A stretch of 62,547 nt of DNA, taken from Planotetraspora sp. A-T 1434. GTDB lineage: Bacteria; Actinomycetota; Actinomycetes; Streptosporangiales; Streptosporangiaceae. A program made the position numbers and the translations under genes. Of the stretch, positions 8,045 through 16,615 are shown piece after piece. Location: assembly GCF_025420585.1 (NCBI RefSeq), contig NZ_JAOEGB010000036.1, positions 1 through 62,547 on the forward strand. Direction: 5' to 3'. Position 1 is the first letter of the stretch. Every line of letters starts with the position of its first letter. The notes beneath the pieces were generated by a model. The model ran no database searches. It saw only the letters and a program-made list of their open reading frames with translations, and was not told the DNA's origin.

Positions 8045-8322
8045 GGAAACCGTACAGTCCCCGGCCGGGCTCCGGACGATCTGGATCGTCCGGGAGACAT
8101 AGCCGAATCATGAGCACGAGGCGGACCAGGTCGTTACCGACGTGCCCGAGGCGATGGAGATCCTGCGCGAGGTGACGTGGTCTTGCATCCCGCCGCAGTT
8201 CAGGCAACTGCTGTACAGCAACCCTCCCAGCAACAGCGTCTCCCGCGATCACATGTCCCCGTCTGTCCTGACTACGAGCTGGGCCTCACCGAGGATGGCT
8301 ACCGCCCCATGAGCGACCTGAG
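8045..8322. other. Gene-poor junction with a possible coding remnant
   Basis: About 280 bp between the ISL3-family element and the beta-propeller gene. On the plus strand one frame reads EADQVVTDVPEAMEILREVT and then CIPPQFRQLLYSN (about 8115-8222), which looks like the tail of a real protein. It is preceded by an in-frame stop and followed by non-coding sequence. I do not recognise the family. It is probably a truncated gene left by the insertion events. Confidence 0.3.
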
Positions 8323-9552
8323 TCAGAGTGCTCCTGTGGGGCCGGGGAGGACGATGTCGAAGAAGCTCTGCGCGGTGTAGGTGGAGATTTTCCGGACCTT
8401 GCCCGTTTTGATGTTCACCGCGTAGGCCGTCATGGTGACGTAGGGCGGGTCCCCCTGTTCCTTGGGGAGGGAGGAGTCCTGCTTGGGCGCCGGCCTGCAT
8501 TGAACGGGCATGGTCAGGGCCGTCACTTCGTTGGCGCTGCGCCACGTGCGCAACGAAATCTGGTGGCCGTCCGCAAACAGGCCGCTCAGAGCGATCCTCT
8601 GAAGCGCCTCACCCGTCCGCGCGTCCAGCCGTACGAGATCGCCCTTGCGGCAGGGCTCGGAGGGCGTGCCGCGATTCTCGATCGCCATGACGGTCTTGCC
8701 ATCAGGGGCGAGTGGGCTGAAGAAGTAGCTCTGCGGTAGGTCGACGGTGGTGGCGTTGCCTGCCGAAGAGGTCGTCCACAGCCTCGACATGGTCTGTAGC
8801 CGTGATTTGGGCGCATACTGCGCCAGAGTGACTGTGCCACCGTCCTCCGAGAGGCCGATGGGGTTCCAGCCGTTCGGCAGCGGACGCAATATACGCTCAC
8901 GCATGTCGATGAGCATGGCCGGGTCCTTCAAAGGCGGATTCTTCGTGAAGGCCAGGAAGTGGCCGTCCCGGGACAACAGCAGATGGGAGAGGCTGCCGAG
9001 CCACGCCTCCGGGACTTTGGCGGGGGCCGTCCACCGCTCGCCCGAGGCCAGGTCGCGGACCACGAACGTGCTCTCCTCGGCGCCGTAGTAGGCGATCTTG
9101 CGGCCGTCCTGGCTGATTGCCAGCGGACTGTCCAGTGGTCCTTCTCCCCGAGGGCGGTAGTTGCCGATGCGGTAGCCGCTGAGGCTGGGGAGCGCCTCCG
9201 GGACGCGGTAGGTCCTGCCGGTCCGGGTGACCACCCTCCAGCCGCCGTCCTTGCAGCGCGGTGGGACCTTGCCGGTCTCCGGCTGGCAGAACGTCCTGTA
9301 GGCGTAGCTCACCGGGCCGACCCCACGGGATGGGAGGTCGGTGACCGTACCTAGGGTGGCGGCGTCCGGTTTGGAGGGCAGCAGCCGTACGGCGGTCGTC
9401 ACACCGAGCGCGGTGACGACCAGCAGGGCCGCCGCGACAAGCGAGAGAGCGGTCTGCCGCCTGCGCTCGTAGATTCTGATGGTTTGTTCGGCCAGATCTA
9501 CTTCAGGGGAGTCGTCGGCGAGGTCGTTCAGCACGCCCCGTAGCCAGGTCAT
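8323..9552 (-). CDS. Membrane-anchored beta-propeller-like protein coupled to an ECF sigma factor
   Basis: In this 409-residue protein, residues 1-30 are cytoplasmic and acidic (DDSPEVDLAEQTIRIYERRR). A single transmembrane helix follows (ALSLVAAALLVVTALGVTTA, about 35-55), then an extracytoplasmic domain with repeated S-x-DG-x strands (AISQDGRKIAYYG, LLSRDGHFLAFT, GLSEDGGTVTLAQ, PLAPDGKTVMAIE) like WD40/TolB propeller blades. Its ATG overlaps the sigma-factor stop as ATGA. Such a partner usually acts as a membrane anti-sigma factor, and here the short N-terminal tail would be the sigma-binding part. That role is inferred from position and topology; no zinc-finger anti-sigma motif is present. 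Confidence 0.7.
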   Translation of the reverse strand: MTWLRGVLNDLADDSPEVDLAEQTIRIYERRRQTALSLVAAALLVVTALGVTTAVRLLPSKPDAATLGTVTDLPSRGVGPVSYAYRTFCQPETGKVPPRCKDGGWRVVTRTGRTYRVPEALPSLSGYRIGNYRPRGEGPLDSPLAISQDGRKIAYYGAEESTFVVRDLASGERWTAPAKVPEAWLGSLSHLLLSRDGHFLAFTKNPPLKDPAMLIDMRERILRPLPNGWNPIGLSEDGGTVTLAQYAPKSRLQTMSRLWTTSSAGNATTVDLPQSYFFSPLAPDGKTVMAIENRGTPSEPCRKGDLVRLDARTGEALQRIALSGLFADGHQISLRTWRSANEVTALTMPVQCRPAPKQDSSLPKEQGDPPYVTMTAYAVNIKTGKVRKISTYTAQSFFDIVLPGPTGAL

Positions 9553-10079
9553 CCGTGTGCCTCCCGGATGTCGTCCAATTCAGCGAACTTTGGCGCCAGG
9601 TGGGGCGCTAGATCACGTAAGCGGGCTAGTGCGTGGTGAACCTGGCTCTTCACCGTGCCGATCGAGCAGTTGAGCAACTCGGCGGTCTCGCGTTCCGTTC
9701 GGTCCTCGTAGAAGCGCAGCACGATCACCGCCCGCTGCCGCGGAGGCAACCGCATGAGCGCCTGGCGCATGACGAGCCGTACGACCGTGGAGTCCTCGCT
9801 CGAGTAGACCCGTTCCGGCGGTGCGGTACTCGGGAGTTCGGCGCCGGCCCGGCGCCGCCGCCACGAAATGTGCTGGTTCAGCAGCGCCTTGCGCGCGTAC
9901 GCCTCCGGGCTGTCGATGCGCGAGAGCTTGAACCAGCGCCCGAGCACCTTGAGCAGGACAGTCTGCAGCAGGTCCTCGGCGAGGTGGGCGTCTCCCGTGA
10001 GCAGGTATGCCGTCCGCATCAGCGACTGCTGATGAGCCGCGACGAACTCACGAAAGCTGTCATTGCGGTCCAACGTCAC
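9549..10079 (-). CDS. ECF RNA polymerase sigma factor, SigE-type
   Basis: This is an ECF sigma factor of about 176 residues. Region 2 covers FREFVAAHQQSLMRTAYLLTG, HLAEDLLQTVLLKVL and the -10 recognition stretch ending in SWRRRR. Region 4 has LMRLPPRQRAVIVLRFYED and the HTH ETAELLNCSIGTVKSQVHHA. The pattern is that of the SigE-family ECF factors common in Streptomyces-like genomes. The start is uncertain: TTG at 10088, GTG at 10079 and TTG at 10073 are all in frame, and the sequence AGAGGAG overlaps the first two. It is coupled to the downstream membrane protein gene by a 4-bp overlap. It probably controls a small envelope-related regulon, including itself. Confidence 0.88.
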   Translation of the reverse strand: MTLDRNDSFREFVAAHQQSLMRTAYLLTGDAHLAEDLLQTVLLKVLGRWFKLSRIDSPEAYARKALLNQHISWRRRRAGAELPSTAPPERVYSSEDSTVVRLVMRQALMRLPPRQRAVIVLRFYEDRTERETAELLNCSIGTVKSQVHHALARLRDLAPHLAPKFAELDDIREAHG

Positions 10080-10315
10080 TCCTCTCAACCATTACAGACG
10101 TCGGTGAGGAATCCAAAGGTTGGGCCGACGGTGCGAATACTGAGGACGCATTCCAAGACGCCCAGCCTGGGCACCTTAAGCGCCAGAGCGTGCATGAATG
10201 TGGGTGAAGGCGAATCAATCGCCCGGCGACCCGCTCCGCAGATCAGCACATTCGCCACGAAGGCGAATGCCGGTCGCAGGCCATGTCGCGTCAGCGTCTC
10301 TGGTACACACGTTCC

Positions 10316-10711
10316 ATGAGCTCATCCGCTGCCCAGCACCTGGGCGTCGTGCCGTCCGTGTTCGTCGTTGAGCACCTTCCGCACGCGACGTTCCCCGAGG
10401 ACGATGAGTGGATCGCGCTGGTTCGCGCTCCGGAGGGCCTCACTGTTGTGCGCGAAACTTGGCCGACGGGCTCCGGCGACCGGTGGATCGGTCTGTATGG
10501 CGGGGGGACCGGGCACAAACTGGACGTTCCAGGCATGCTGGCGGCGATCGTGGGGCCGTTGGCCGAGGCGGCCATCCCCGTGTTCGTCGCCTCGACGTTC
10601 CACGCCGACCTGGTTCTGGTGCCTGAGCCCAGGGTGAAGGAGGCCGTCACCGTTCTGGAGGAGGCGGGACATCGGGTGGACACCGGGCATCTGAGGTCGG
10701 TCGACGTCTAG
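10316..10711 (+). CDS. ACT-domain-containing protein
   Basis: The 131-residue protein has the layout of small stand-alone ACT-like proteins. A variable N-terminal half (WIALVRAPEGLTVVRE) is followed by LAAIVGPLAEAAIPVFVAS, FHADLVLVPE and VKEAVTVLEEAGH, which matches the beta-alpha-beta-beta-alpha ligand-binding fold of ACT_7/CASTOR-like proteins. Such proteins bind amino acids or related small ligands, but no catalytic role is known. I start at ATG 10316; an upstream in-frame start at 10283 would add 11 residues. It is monocistronic and its role here is unknown. Confidence 0.7.
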   Translation: MSSSAAQHLGVVPSVFVVEHLPHATFPEDDEWIALVRAPEGLTVVRETWPTGSGDRWIGLYGGGTGHKLDVPGMLAAIVGPLAEAAIPVFVASTFHADLVLVPEPRVKEAVTVLEEAGHRVDTGHLRSVDV

Positions 10712-10742
10712 CTCGCCGGCTCGCCCGGTCGCGACCATGGAG

Positions 10743-10787
10743 CGGGCGAACACTTCGGGGCGGGCGAACACTTCGGGGCGGGCGAGC
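10743..10787. repeat. 18-bp intergenic tandem repeat
   Basis: GCGGGCGAACACTTCGGG occurs at 10743-10760 and 10761-10778, followed by a partial third unit (gcgggcgag). It lies in the space between the convergent ACT-domain and DUF genes. No function is evident. Confidence 0.6.
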
Positions 10788-10861
10788 CACGACCGTCGTA
10801 CGCCACGGCCGTTGCACCTGCTCGGCCGGTCTCACACCGCCCGCGCCCGGCGGAGTGCGGA

Positions 10862-11305
10862 TCAGGGGGCGGCTTCGTGCCCTGGCTGGCCGGGCGTACG
10901 GCGCTGCTGCTTGAGCTCCGCTTCGTAGAGATGGCGGCGCCCTTCGGCCAGCCCGTTCCGAGCTTCGCGCTCGAGCTGCTGGAAGGCGGCGTAGTACCCG
11001 TCGTCGTACTCCTCCACGAGCTGGTAGGTCCACCGGCCGGCGATGACGTTGCGGCCGATCAGCTCACGTTCGATCCGATCGGCCCACGTGTCGTGCCCGG
11101 CCTGGCGGAACAGCCTCACCACGTCGTCCAGCTCGAAATCGGCGCTGCCGGTGAGCTGGTGGAACGCGTACAGGTGGCCTCTGACTCGATGGATTATCTC
11201 CAGCGCCTTGCTGAACCTGCCCAGGGCGTCAACGGTCACGTCATCGAGGCCCGGCGGCCGGAGATGCGCGGGGTCGGGACGGCCCACCGGTTCACGTTCT
11301 GTCAT
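10862..11305 (-). CDS. Conserved hypothetical protein, helical
   Basis: This 147-residue, mainly alpha-helical, charged cytoplasmic protein has no signal peptide or membrane segment. It contains ALEIIHRVRGHLYAFHQLTG, a short acidic segment (DFELDDVVRLFRQAGHD) and a tyrosine/glutamate-rich stretch (YQLVEEYDDGYYAAFQQLER), and ends in a basic glutamine-rich tail. The composition and length look like a genuine actinobacterial protein family of unknown function. I recognise no catalytic motif. Confidence 0.65.
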   Translation of the reverse strand: MTEREPVGRPDPAHLRPPGLDDVTVDALGRFSKALEIIHRVRGHLYAFHQLTGSADFELDDVVRLFRQAGHDTWADRIERELIGRNVIAGRWTYQLVEEYDDGYYAAFQQLEREARNGLAEGRRHLYEAELKQQRRTPGQPGHEAAP

Positions 11306-11465
11306 GCCGCACCGCTACCCGCCGTATCGGCGCGTCTACCCTCCTCTCAGAGTTACTCAATGGTCGGAATTCGCAGAAATCAGATGGTGGCGGGTGACTG
11401 TCATGACTGCGAAGATGCCCTCCTTAAACGAGACACTTTCTCCCCATAAAAGGACAGAAGACTCC

Positions 11466-12332
11466 ATGAGGCGATGGGTTGCCCTGGCGGCCGCCGTGCT
11501 GGTCGCGTTTGTCCCGGTTGTCGCCGACCCCGCTGTCGCGGAGTCCGGTTCGCCCGATCCCGTACGGGCGCTCAAACAGCAGTTCCGCACCGGACACGGT
11601 GTTCAGGTCTCCGAGATCACACGTCTGCTTGAGGGCGGGAAATCCATTGGGAGGCTCCGGGTGCGCGGCACACTACAGTTCGGTCCTTCGGGTCCGGGCG
11701 CCGCCGATTTCACCTGGCAGGAGGTTCCCGACCCGGGACAGGAACAGGACGGTAACCGCGAGGAATTCACGCGATACCACATAGTCCACGTCAACGGCCG
11801 TTTCTACTACGCCATCAACGCGTATCGCGGACCGGTGCCCGAGGGTAAGACGTGGGTTCGTGTGGACGGGTCGCGAGGGCTGGGTCCCCTCATCGCCCCG
11901 ACCGTCAGCCTGCAGGTGATCAACGTCTACAAGCCGGCAGTGGTGAAGGCCATGCTGAAGACCTCAACGGGCAAGCCGGTCTCCGGGGGGTTCCTCTACC
12001 AGGGGAGCATCAGTTACGCGGAGCTACGCAAGGCCTCCAAGAGCACGTACGCCGACTGGTTCGGCGGCCTGTCCGCAGACGAGCTCCGCAAGACGAGGAT
12101 CGCATGGCGCCTCTGGACCGACGGCAGGGGTCTGCTCAAGCGCCTGGTGACCAGCCAGGCCCTGGGGAAGGGGGTCTCGCGAACCGACACCCGCTACACC
12201 GCCTGGAGATCGCACGTCGTCATCTCCGCGCCGCCCGCGGATCAGGTCATCGATGAGAATGATCTGTACGAGTACATCCCCGAGCCCACGGTGACCATTG
12301 ACGACCTGCGTGCGCGCCTGAGCGACAGCTGA
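11466..12332 (+). CDS. Secreted protein of unknown function
   Basis: The 288 residues begin with a classical Sec signal peptide (MRRWVALAAAVLVAFVPVVA, cleavage probably after VAES or nearby), starting at ATG 11466. The mature part resembles actinobacterial secreted or LppX/LprG-like folds: a basic helix (PVRALKQQFRTGHGVQV), beta strands (GRLRVRGTLQFGPSG, RYHIVHVNGRFYYAINAY) and a helical middle (ADWFGGLSADELRKTRIAW). There is no lipobox cysteine, so it should be exported rather than lipidated. The cell-envelope role is unknown. Confidence 0.7.
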   Translation: MRRWVALAAAVLVAFVPVVADPAVAESGSPDPVRALKQQFRTGHGVQVSEITRLLEGGKSIGRLRVRGTLQFGPSGPGAADFTWQEVPDPGQEQDGNREEFTRYHIVHVNGRFYYAINAYRGPVPEGKTWVRVDGSRGLGPLIAPTVSLQVINVYKPAVVKAMLKTSTGKPVSGGFLYQGSISYAELRKASKSTYADWFGGLSADELRKTRIAWRLWTDGRGLLKRLVTSQALGKGVSRTDTRYTAWRSHVVISAPPADQVIDENDLYEYIPEPTVTIDDLRARLSDS

Positions 12333-12567
12333 CTCTCAATGCGGAGGCGCACCCGGCCATGCGACCGTTTACTCGCATGGCCCGGTGCGCCATACAGAGC
12401 CGTACAGGCCACAAAAGCCACAAAGGCCACAAAGGGCTATAAATGCGCCGTACGGAAGCGTCTTACCGTTCGCCGACGTTCTCGGGGACGATCCTGGGGC
12501 TGAACTCGAACAGGTTCGGGTCGTGCGGGTCGATGGTCGCGATCCTTCCCGACCTGCTTGCGCAGCT
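12333..12567. other. Intergenic region with short A-rich repeats
   Basis: About 235 bp between convergent genes. It contains a run of imperfect 9-10-bp units (gccacaaaa, gccacaaag, gccacaaag at about 12407-12437) and nothing else I can assign. Confidence 0.4.
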
Positions 12568-12714
12568 CTAGGCGCCGCCGCGGGCCTGTCCGCCGTCGTC
12601 GGCGTGGTCGGCGTGGTCGGCGTGGTCGGCGTACGCGCTGCCCGCGCCCATGGTCACGGTCATGATCGCCGCGGTGGCGGCTGCCGCGACCGCGCCTCGC
12701 CAGATGCTCCGCAT
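12568..12714 (-). CDS. Small secreted peptide with an Ala-Asp-His repeat tail
   Basis: A 48-residue product, MRSIWRGAVAAAATAAIM followed by TVTMGAGSAYA, is an evident signal peptide. It leaves a mature peptide of about 19 residues that begins with ADHADHADHADDG. The repeat is encoded by a 9-bp tandem unit (gtcggcgtg on the plus strand, about 12599-12631). Closely spaced His and Asp residues could bind metal ions, but this is speculation. I chose ATG 12714 because it begins the signal peptide. Confidence 0.5.
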   Translation of the reverse strand: MRSIWRGAVAAAATAAIMTVTMGAGSAYADHADHADHADDGGQARGGA

Positions 12715-12878
12715 GTCAAAACTCCGTCTTGTCCGGGGGAAGATCGGCTGCAGAGTATCTAGGCGAAACTGCACATTAGGGCTAAGTAGCTTGCCCCGAT
12801 ATGGCATTTAGAGATGATCAGATATAACCCAGACCGAAAACCGGTACCTGTGCGTGGTCACGACGGCAGGGGCCTTCT

Positions 12879-14867
12879 TCAGGGCGCCGCCTGGAAGGCG
12901 CGGCCGGTGCGGGTGGCGACGCCGTTGCCGTGGAACAGCCCAGTGCTCGGCTCGGTGTCCGAGGCCGGCAGCCCGAACCACGCGTAGCGCTGGACGTACG
13001 GCAGCGCGGCCAGCATCCGGGTGGAGGCGGTCAGGAAGGCCGCCTGCTGCGCGTCGCCGGGAAGGCGGACGCCGTGCGAGAAGTCGATCAGGGCGAACTC
13101 GGTGAGCCAGATCGGCTTGTGATAGCGCTTGTACACGGCCTGGAGATAGGACCTGAGCTGGCCGACCGCCGCCTGCGTGCGGAAGTCCCCGCCGTACCAG
13201 TGCAGGGAGATGAAGTCGACGCGGTAGCCGCGCTCGGCCGCTCCGTTCATGAACCGGTCGAGCCAGCCGCCCGGGGTGTCCCCGCCGTACGCCACGGCTG
13301 GGCTGCCGAGCACACGCCCGGCCTTCATGAGCTTCGGCCACAGGGACAACGCCTCGTCCACGGTCATGTTCGCCTGTGCGGTCATGTCCGGCTCGTTGAA
13401 GCTCAGCAGGTACGGCCCGGCGCTCCTGGCCTGGGCGAGGGTCTCCGGGGTGACGCTGCCGGCTCCCCAGATCATCGGGACGAAACCGACGCCCTTGGGG
13501 CCGATCGTGCCGTCATGGCGCGTGGACCAGGTGTAGTACCAGCTCGCGCCCGACTTGGCGAGCGCCGTGCTGACGCCGGGCATCTTCCACACGCCCACCC
13601 CCTTCTTGCGGGAGGCCGCCACCATCGGGCGGTGCGTCGGCTTGGGCGTGGGGGACTGCTTCGGCCGGCTGCGGGACGGAGACGGGGAGTGCCCGGGTGT
13701 GGGGCGCGCCGACCACGACGCCGCCTGGGGCGCCACCGTGTGGTCCGCCGTCGGGCGAGTGGTGAGATGCCCGGACACCACGACGCCCGCGACGACGGCC
13801 GCCACGCCGGCGACGGCCACGGACCCGGCGACCGGAGCGTGGGAGAGGGAGGACAGCACGCCGCGCGGCCGCCGGGGACGGAGCGCGTGTGCCCCCCGGC
13901 CCGCGCCGCTTCGCCCGGGGGGAAGGTGCGAAGCGGCGTGGCCGCCCCCGGCGGCGGCCGGGGTGGCGTGCAGGTGGTCCACGAGCGCGGCGAGACCGGC
14001 CGGCACGGGCAGCAGCGGCAGCCCGCTGAGCAGGCGGTCGATCGGCAGCAGGCCGGCGCCGCGCTGTTCACAGACGGGGCAGCCGCGGATGTGCCGGGCG
14101 AACCGCTTGCGCCACAGAGGGCTCGGCACGCCGTCCCAGCTCCAGGCGAGGCTGCGCAGATCCGGGCACGCGGGCCGTTCGGGCGCGTCCGGGCTCGCGC
14201 CGTTGCCGGCCTGTAGGGCCCGGACGACCGTGCGAGCGGTCTCCACCTGCTCTTTCATGCGCTGGACACGGACGGCGGCGTGGCGGCCGGAAAGGCCCAG
14301 CGCGTTGGCGAGATCGGCGCGGCTGAGCCGGCCGGTCTCCTCAAGCCACCACAGCGCGAGCAGCGCCCGGTCGTCGCCGTCCAGCCAGCGGGTGGCCTCG
14401 GCGACCTCCCGCCGCTGGTCGGTGAGTCCCAGCCGCAGGATGGTCATGGTGGCGAAGTCGGAGGCCGGGTCCGGTAGCTCGGCCGCCGTGTCGAGATCCG
14501 CCCTGCGGTACTGCGCGGTCCGATGGTCCTGCTGGTGGTCGCGCACCTGCCGGACGGCGATCGCCACCAGCCAGGAGCGGTACGCCTGCGGGTCACGCAG
14601 GTCCGGCAGGGCACGGACGACTCGCAGCAGCGTCTCCTGGACCACGTCGTCGACATCGGTGTGCGCGTTCAGCGCCCGCCCGACGATGTTGTAGACGAGG
14701 GGGAGGGAGTCGGCCACCAGGGCGTCCAGGGCCCGCTGGTCCCCGTCGCGAGCGGCGGCCACCATCGCTGTGTCAGGTCCACCCCTACCGGTTCCCCGCA
14801 TCGCGCTCCGTCCCTCAAGTCGCGCCGCCATCTCCGTGCCGGGCGCACTGTGCGCTGATTCGGCCAA
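12879..14867 (-). CDS. Membrane-tethered ECF sigma factor fused to a GH128-like glycoside hydrolase
   Basis: One 662-residue protein contains five parts. Sigma region 2 is at about 35-110 (LVYNIVGRALNAHTDVDDVV, QETLLRVVRALPDL) and sigma region 4 at about 145-210. A zinc-finger-like H259-x3-C263-x2-C266 (RHIRGCPVC) is typical of anti-sigma domains. One transmembrane helix spans about 346-367, followed by a Pro/Ser/Lys-rich extracellular linker (375-420). The exported domain (422-662) has GVGVWKMPGV, LLSFNEPDM (E492) and WLTEFALIDF (E590), the two-glutamate pattern of Asl1-like/GH128 hydrolases. ECF groups with C-terminal membrane and carbohydrate-active extensions are known in actinobacteria. 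Sigma activity must require proteolytic release. In-frame starts at 14867, 14831 and 14801 are possible. Confidence 0.88.
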   Translation of the reverse strand: MAESAHSAPGTEMAARLEGRSAMRGTGRGGPDTAMVAAARDGDQRALDALVADSLPLVYNIVGRALNAHTDVDDVVQETLLRVVRALPDLRDPQAYRSWLVAIAVRQVRDHQQDHRTAQYRRADLDTAAELPDPASDFATMTILRLGLTDQRREVAEATRWLDGDDRALLALWWLEETGRLSRADLANALGLSGRHAAVRVQRMKEQVETARTVVRALQAGNGASPDAPERPACPDLRSLAWSWDGVPSPLWRKRFARHIRGCPVCEQRGAGLLPIDRLLSGLPLLPVPAGLAALVDHLHATPAAAGGGHAASHLPPGRSGAGRGAHALRPRRPRGVLSSLSHAPVAGSVAVAGVAAVVAGVVVSGHLTTRPTADHTVAPQAASWSARPTPGHSPSPSRSRPKQSPTPKPTHRPMVAASRKKGVGVWKMPGVSTALAKSGASWYYTWSTRHDGTIGPKGVGFVPMIWGAGSVTPETLAQARSAGPYLLSFNEPDMTAQANMTVDEALSLWPKLMKAGRVLGSPAVAYGGDTPGGWLDRFMNGAAERGYRVDFISLHWYGGDFRTQAAVGQLRSYLQAVYKRYHKPIWLTEFALIDFSHGVRLPGDAQQAAFLTASTRMLAALPYVQRYAWFGLPASDTEPSTGLFHGNGVATRTGRAFQAAP

Positions 14868-15073
14868 TTCTGTCCGCAGCGAGGGGACGGGCGAGTCGTC
14901 CCCTTAAGAGGGGACCGGGCGAGGGGGCGTCGGACAACAAAAATTCTGGGCTTTCGCGACTTTTCGTTATCCACCGCGCGCCCGCCGGTCTCCAGTACAG
15001 AAGCACATCAGTCCAGCCTGCCTGACACGCCGTCGGGCTCCTCATCCCCTTGTACTGAAGGACCTCAACCACC

Positions 15074-16543
15074 ATGACTGAAACTGCTCCGAGTGCTATC
15101 GCACCAGGTCGCAGCGCCGCCCGGCGAGTTAGGCGGCTCGCGTTCGCGGGCGCCCTCGCGGCCGTCCTGGGCGCCTGCCTGGTGAACGGCGCCGCCCCGG
15201 CCGGCGCGGCCGAGGCTCCGCTGTCGCAGGGCCGTACGGCCAGCGCCTCTTCGAGCGAGAGAGGTGACCTGACGCCCGCGGCGGCCTTCGACGGCAACGG
15301 CGGCACCCGCTGGTCCAGCAAGTTCAGCGACCCGCAGTGGCTCCAGGTCGACCTGGGCAAGTCCACCGCGATCAAGAAGATCGTGCTCAACTGGGAGCGC
15401 GCCTACGCGACCGCGTTCTCGGTCCAGACGTCCAACGGCGGGGGCGCCTGGACGACGGTCTACTCCACGACCGCGGGCAAGGGCGGCCTGCAGACCCTGG
15501 ACGTGTCGGCCACCGGCCGGTACGTCCGGCTCTACGCCACCAAGCGGTCCTCCCAGTACGGCGTGTCGCTGTGGGAGTTCCAGGTCTTCGGCACCGGCTC
15601 GGGCACCTCGACCCCCACCTCGACCCCCACCTCGACCCCGACCAATACGGCCAAGCCGACGCCCAGCGCCACCCCGACCACTGCCGCGCCTGCCGCCGGC
15701 TGGGTGCCGGTGGACCAGGCCGCATGGAAGCAGGCACTGGACGCGTACAACAAGGTCGCACCCCAACCGGTCCCCGCGGGAATCGTGAGAGTCCCCGAGT
15801 TCCACACCGACTGCACGGTGTCCACTCAGGCCAAGGACGACCCGATCGTGCTGCCCGGCCTGCCTGGCGCCTCCCACATGCACACCTTCTTCGGCCCGAA
15901 GGTGGACGCAAGCACCAAGACGGCAGACCTGCTCGCGAGTTCCACGACCTGCAACGCGCCTGGGGACCACAGCGCCTACTGGGTGCCGCAACTGATGCAT
16001 AACGGTGAGCCGGTCCAGATCAAGGACTTCCGTGTGTACTACGGCGCCCGGCTCAAGGACCCGTCGGAGGTCGTGCCGTTCCCGCCGGGCCTGCGCGTGG
16101 TGCAAGGCGATGCCAAGCGGCAGGTAGCGACGCCGAAGGGCGCCAGCGGCCAGTTCTGGTGCGCCGGCAGCGCGGAGATCGGACGCAGCGCCGACGGCAA
16201 CTGGCCTGTCTGCGCACAAGGCGGCCACCTGATCTACCAGCTGATGTTCCAGGACTGCTGGGACGGCAAGCACATCGATTCCCCTGACCACAAGTCGCAC
16301 ATGGGGCCGATGAAGGACGGCCGGTGCTCCGGTGACTATCCGGTCGCGGTCCCCAACATCTCACTCATGGTCAACTACAACACCCTCGGCGGTGACGGCC
16401 TGTCGCTGTCGTCGGGCATGGCGTCCTCGATGCACGGGGACTTCATGAACGCATGGGTGCCGGAGAAGCTCGGCGCGCTCGTGAAGGTCTGCATCAACGC
16501 AGATGCCAAGTGCGGCATCACGCCAGGCTGGGCCAACGGCTGA
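15074..16543 (+). CDS. Secreted DUF1996 protein with an F5/8-type (discoidin-like) carbohydrate-binding domain
   Basis: The 489 residues start with a signal peptide (about 1-46, ending APAGAAEA). A CBM32/F5-8C-like module (about 50-175) follows, with NGGTRWSSKFSDPQWLQVDL and RYVRLYATKRSSQYGVSLWE. A Thr/Pro linker of repeated TSTP units (encoded by 12-bp repeats at 15604-15642) leads to a DUF1996 domain (about 225-485) with FHTDCTVS, GASHMHTFFG and NISLMVNY. DUF1996 is common in secreted fungal and actinobacterial proteins, and its activity is not established. The gene is divergent from the sigma-hydrolase gene, which makes it a candidate target of that sigma factor. Confidence 0.85.
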   Translation: MTETAPSAIAPGRSAARRVRRLAFAGALAAVLGACLVNGAAPAGAAEAPLSQGRTASASSSERGDLTPAAAFDGNGGTRWSSKFSDPQWLQVDLGKSTAIKKIVLNWERAYATAFSVQTSNGGGAWTTVYSTTAGKGGLQTLDVSATGRYVRLYATKRSSQYGVSLWEFQVFGTGSGTSTPTSTPTSTPTNTAKPTPSATPTTAAPAAGWVPVDQAAWKQALDAYNKVAPQPVPAGIVRVPEFHTDCTVSTQAKDDPIVLPGLPGASHMHTFFGPKVDASTKTADLLASSTTCNAPGDHSAYWVPQLMHNGEPVQIKDFRVYYGARLKDPSEVVPFPPGLRVVQGDAKRQVATPKGASGQFWCAGSAEIGRSADGNWPVCAQGGHLIYQLMFQDCWDGKHIDSPDHKSHMGPMKDGRCSGDYPVAVPNISLMVNYNTLGGDGLSLSSGMASSMHGDFMNAWVPEKLGALVKVCINADAKCGITPGWANG

Positions 16544-16563
16544 CCTGAGCTGAGCTGAATCTG

Positions 16564-16598
16564 TGGGGGCGGGGCCCGGCCCGCCGGGCTTCGCCCCC
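16564..16598 (+). terminator. GC-rich hairpin after the DUF1996 gene
   Basis: GGGGGCGGGGCCCGG and CCGGGCTTCGCCCCCC form a long stem with a short loop about 20 bp after the stop codon. There is no T-run. In actinobacteria such hairpins often serve as terminators or 3' stability elements. The next gene starts only 18 bp beyond, so read-through is possible. Confidence 0.5.
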
Positions 16599-16615
16599 CA
16601 TGGAGAAGGGCGGAA

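Noticed and set aside
12930-14216. Long plus-strand frame opposite the sigma-hydrolase gene
   Set aside because: The composition is that of an antisense shadow in GC-rich DNA, and the minus-strand frame has clear domains.
15065-16300. Minus-strand frame opposite the DUF1996 gene
   Set aside because: It is shadow coding; the plus-strand product has a signal peptide and two recognisable domains.
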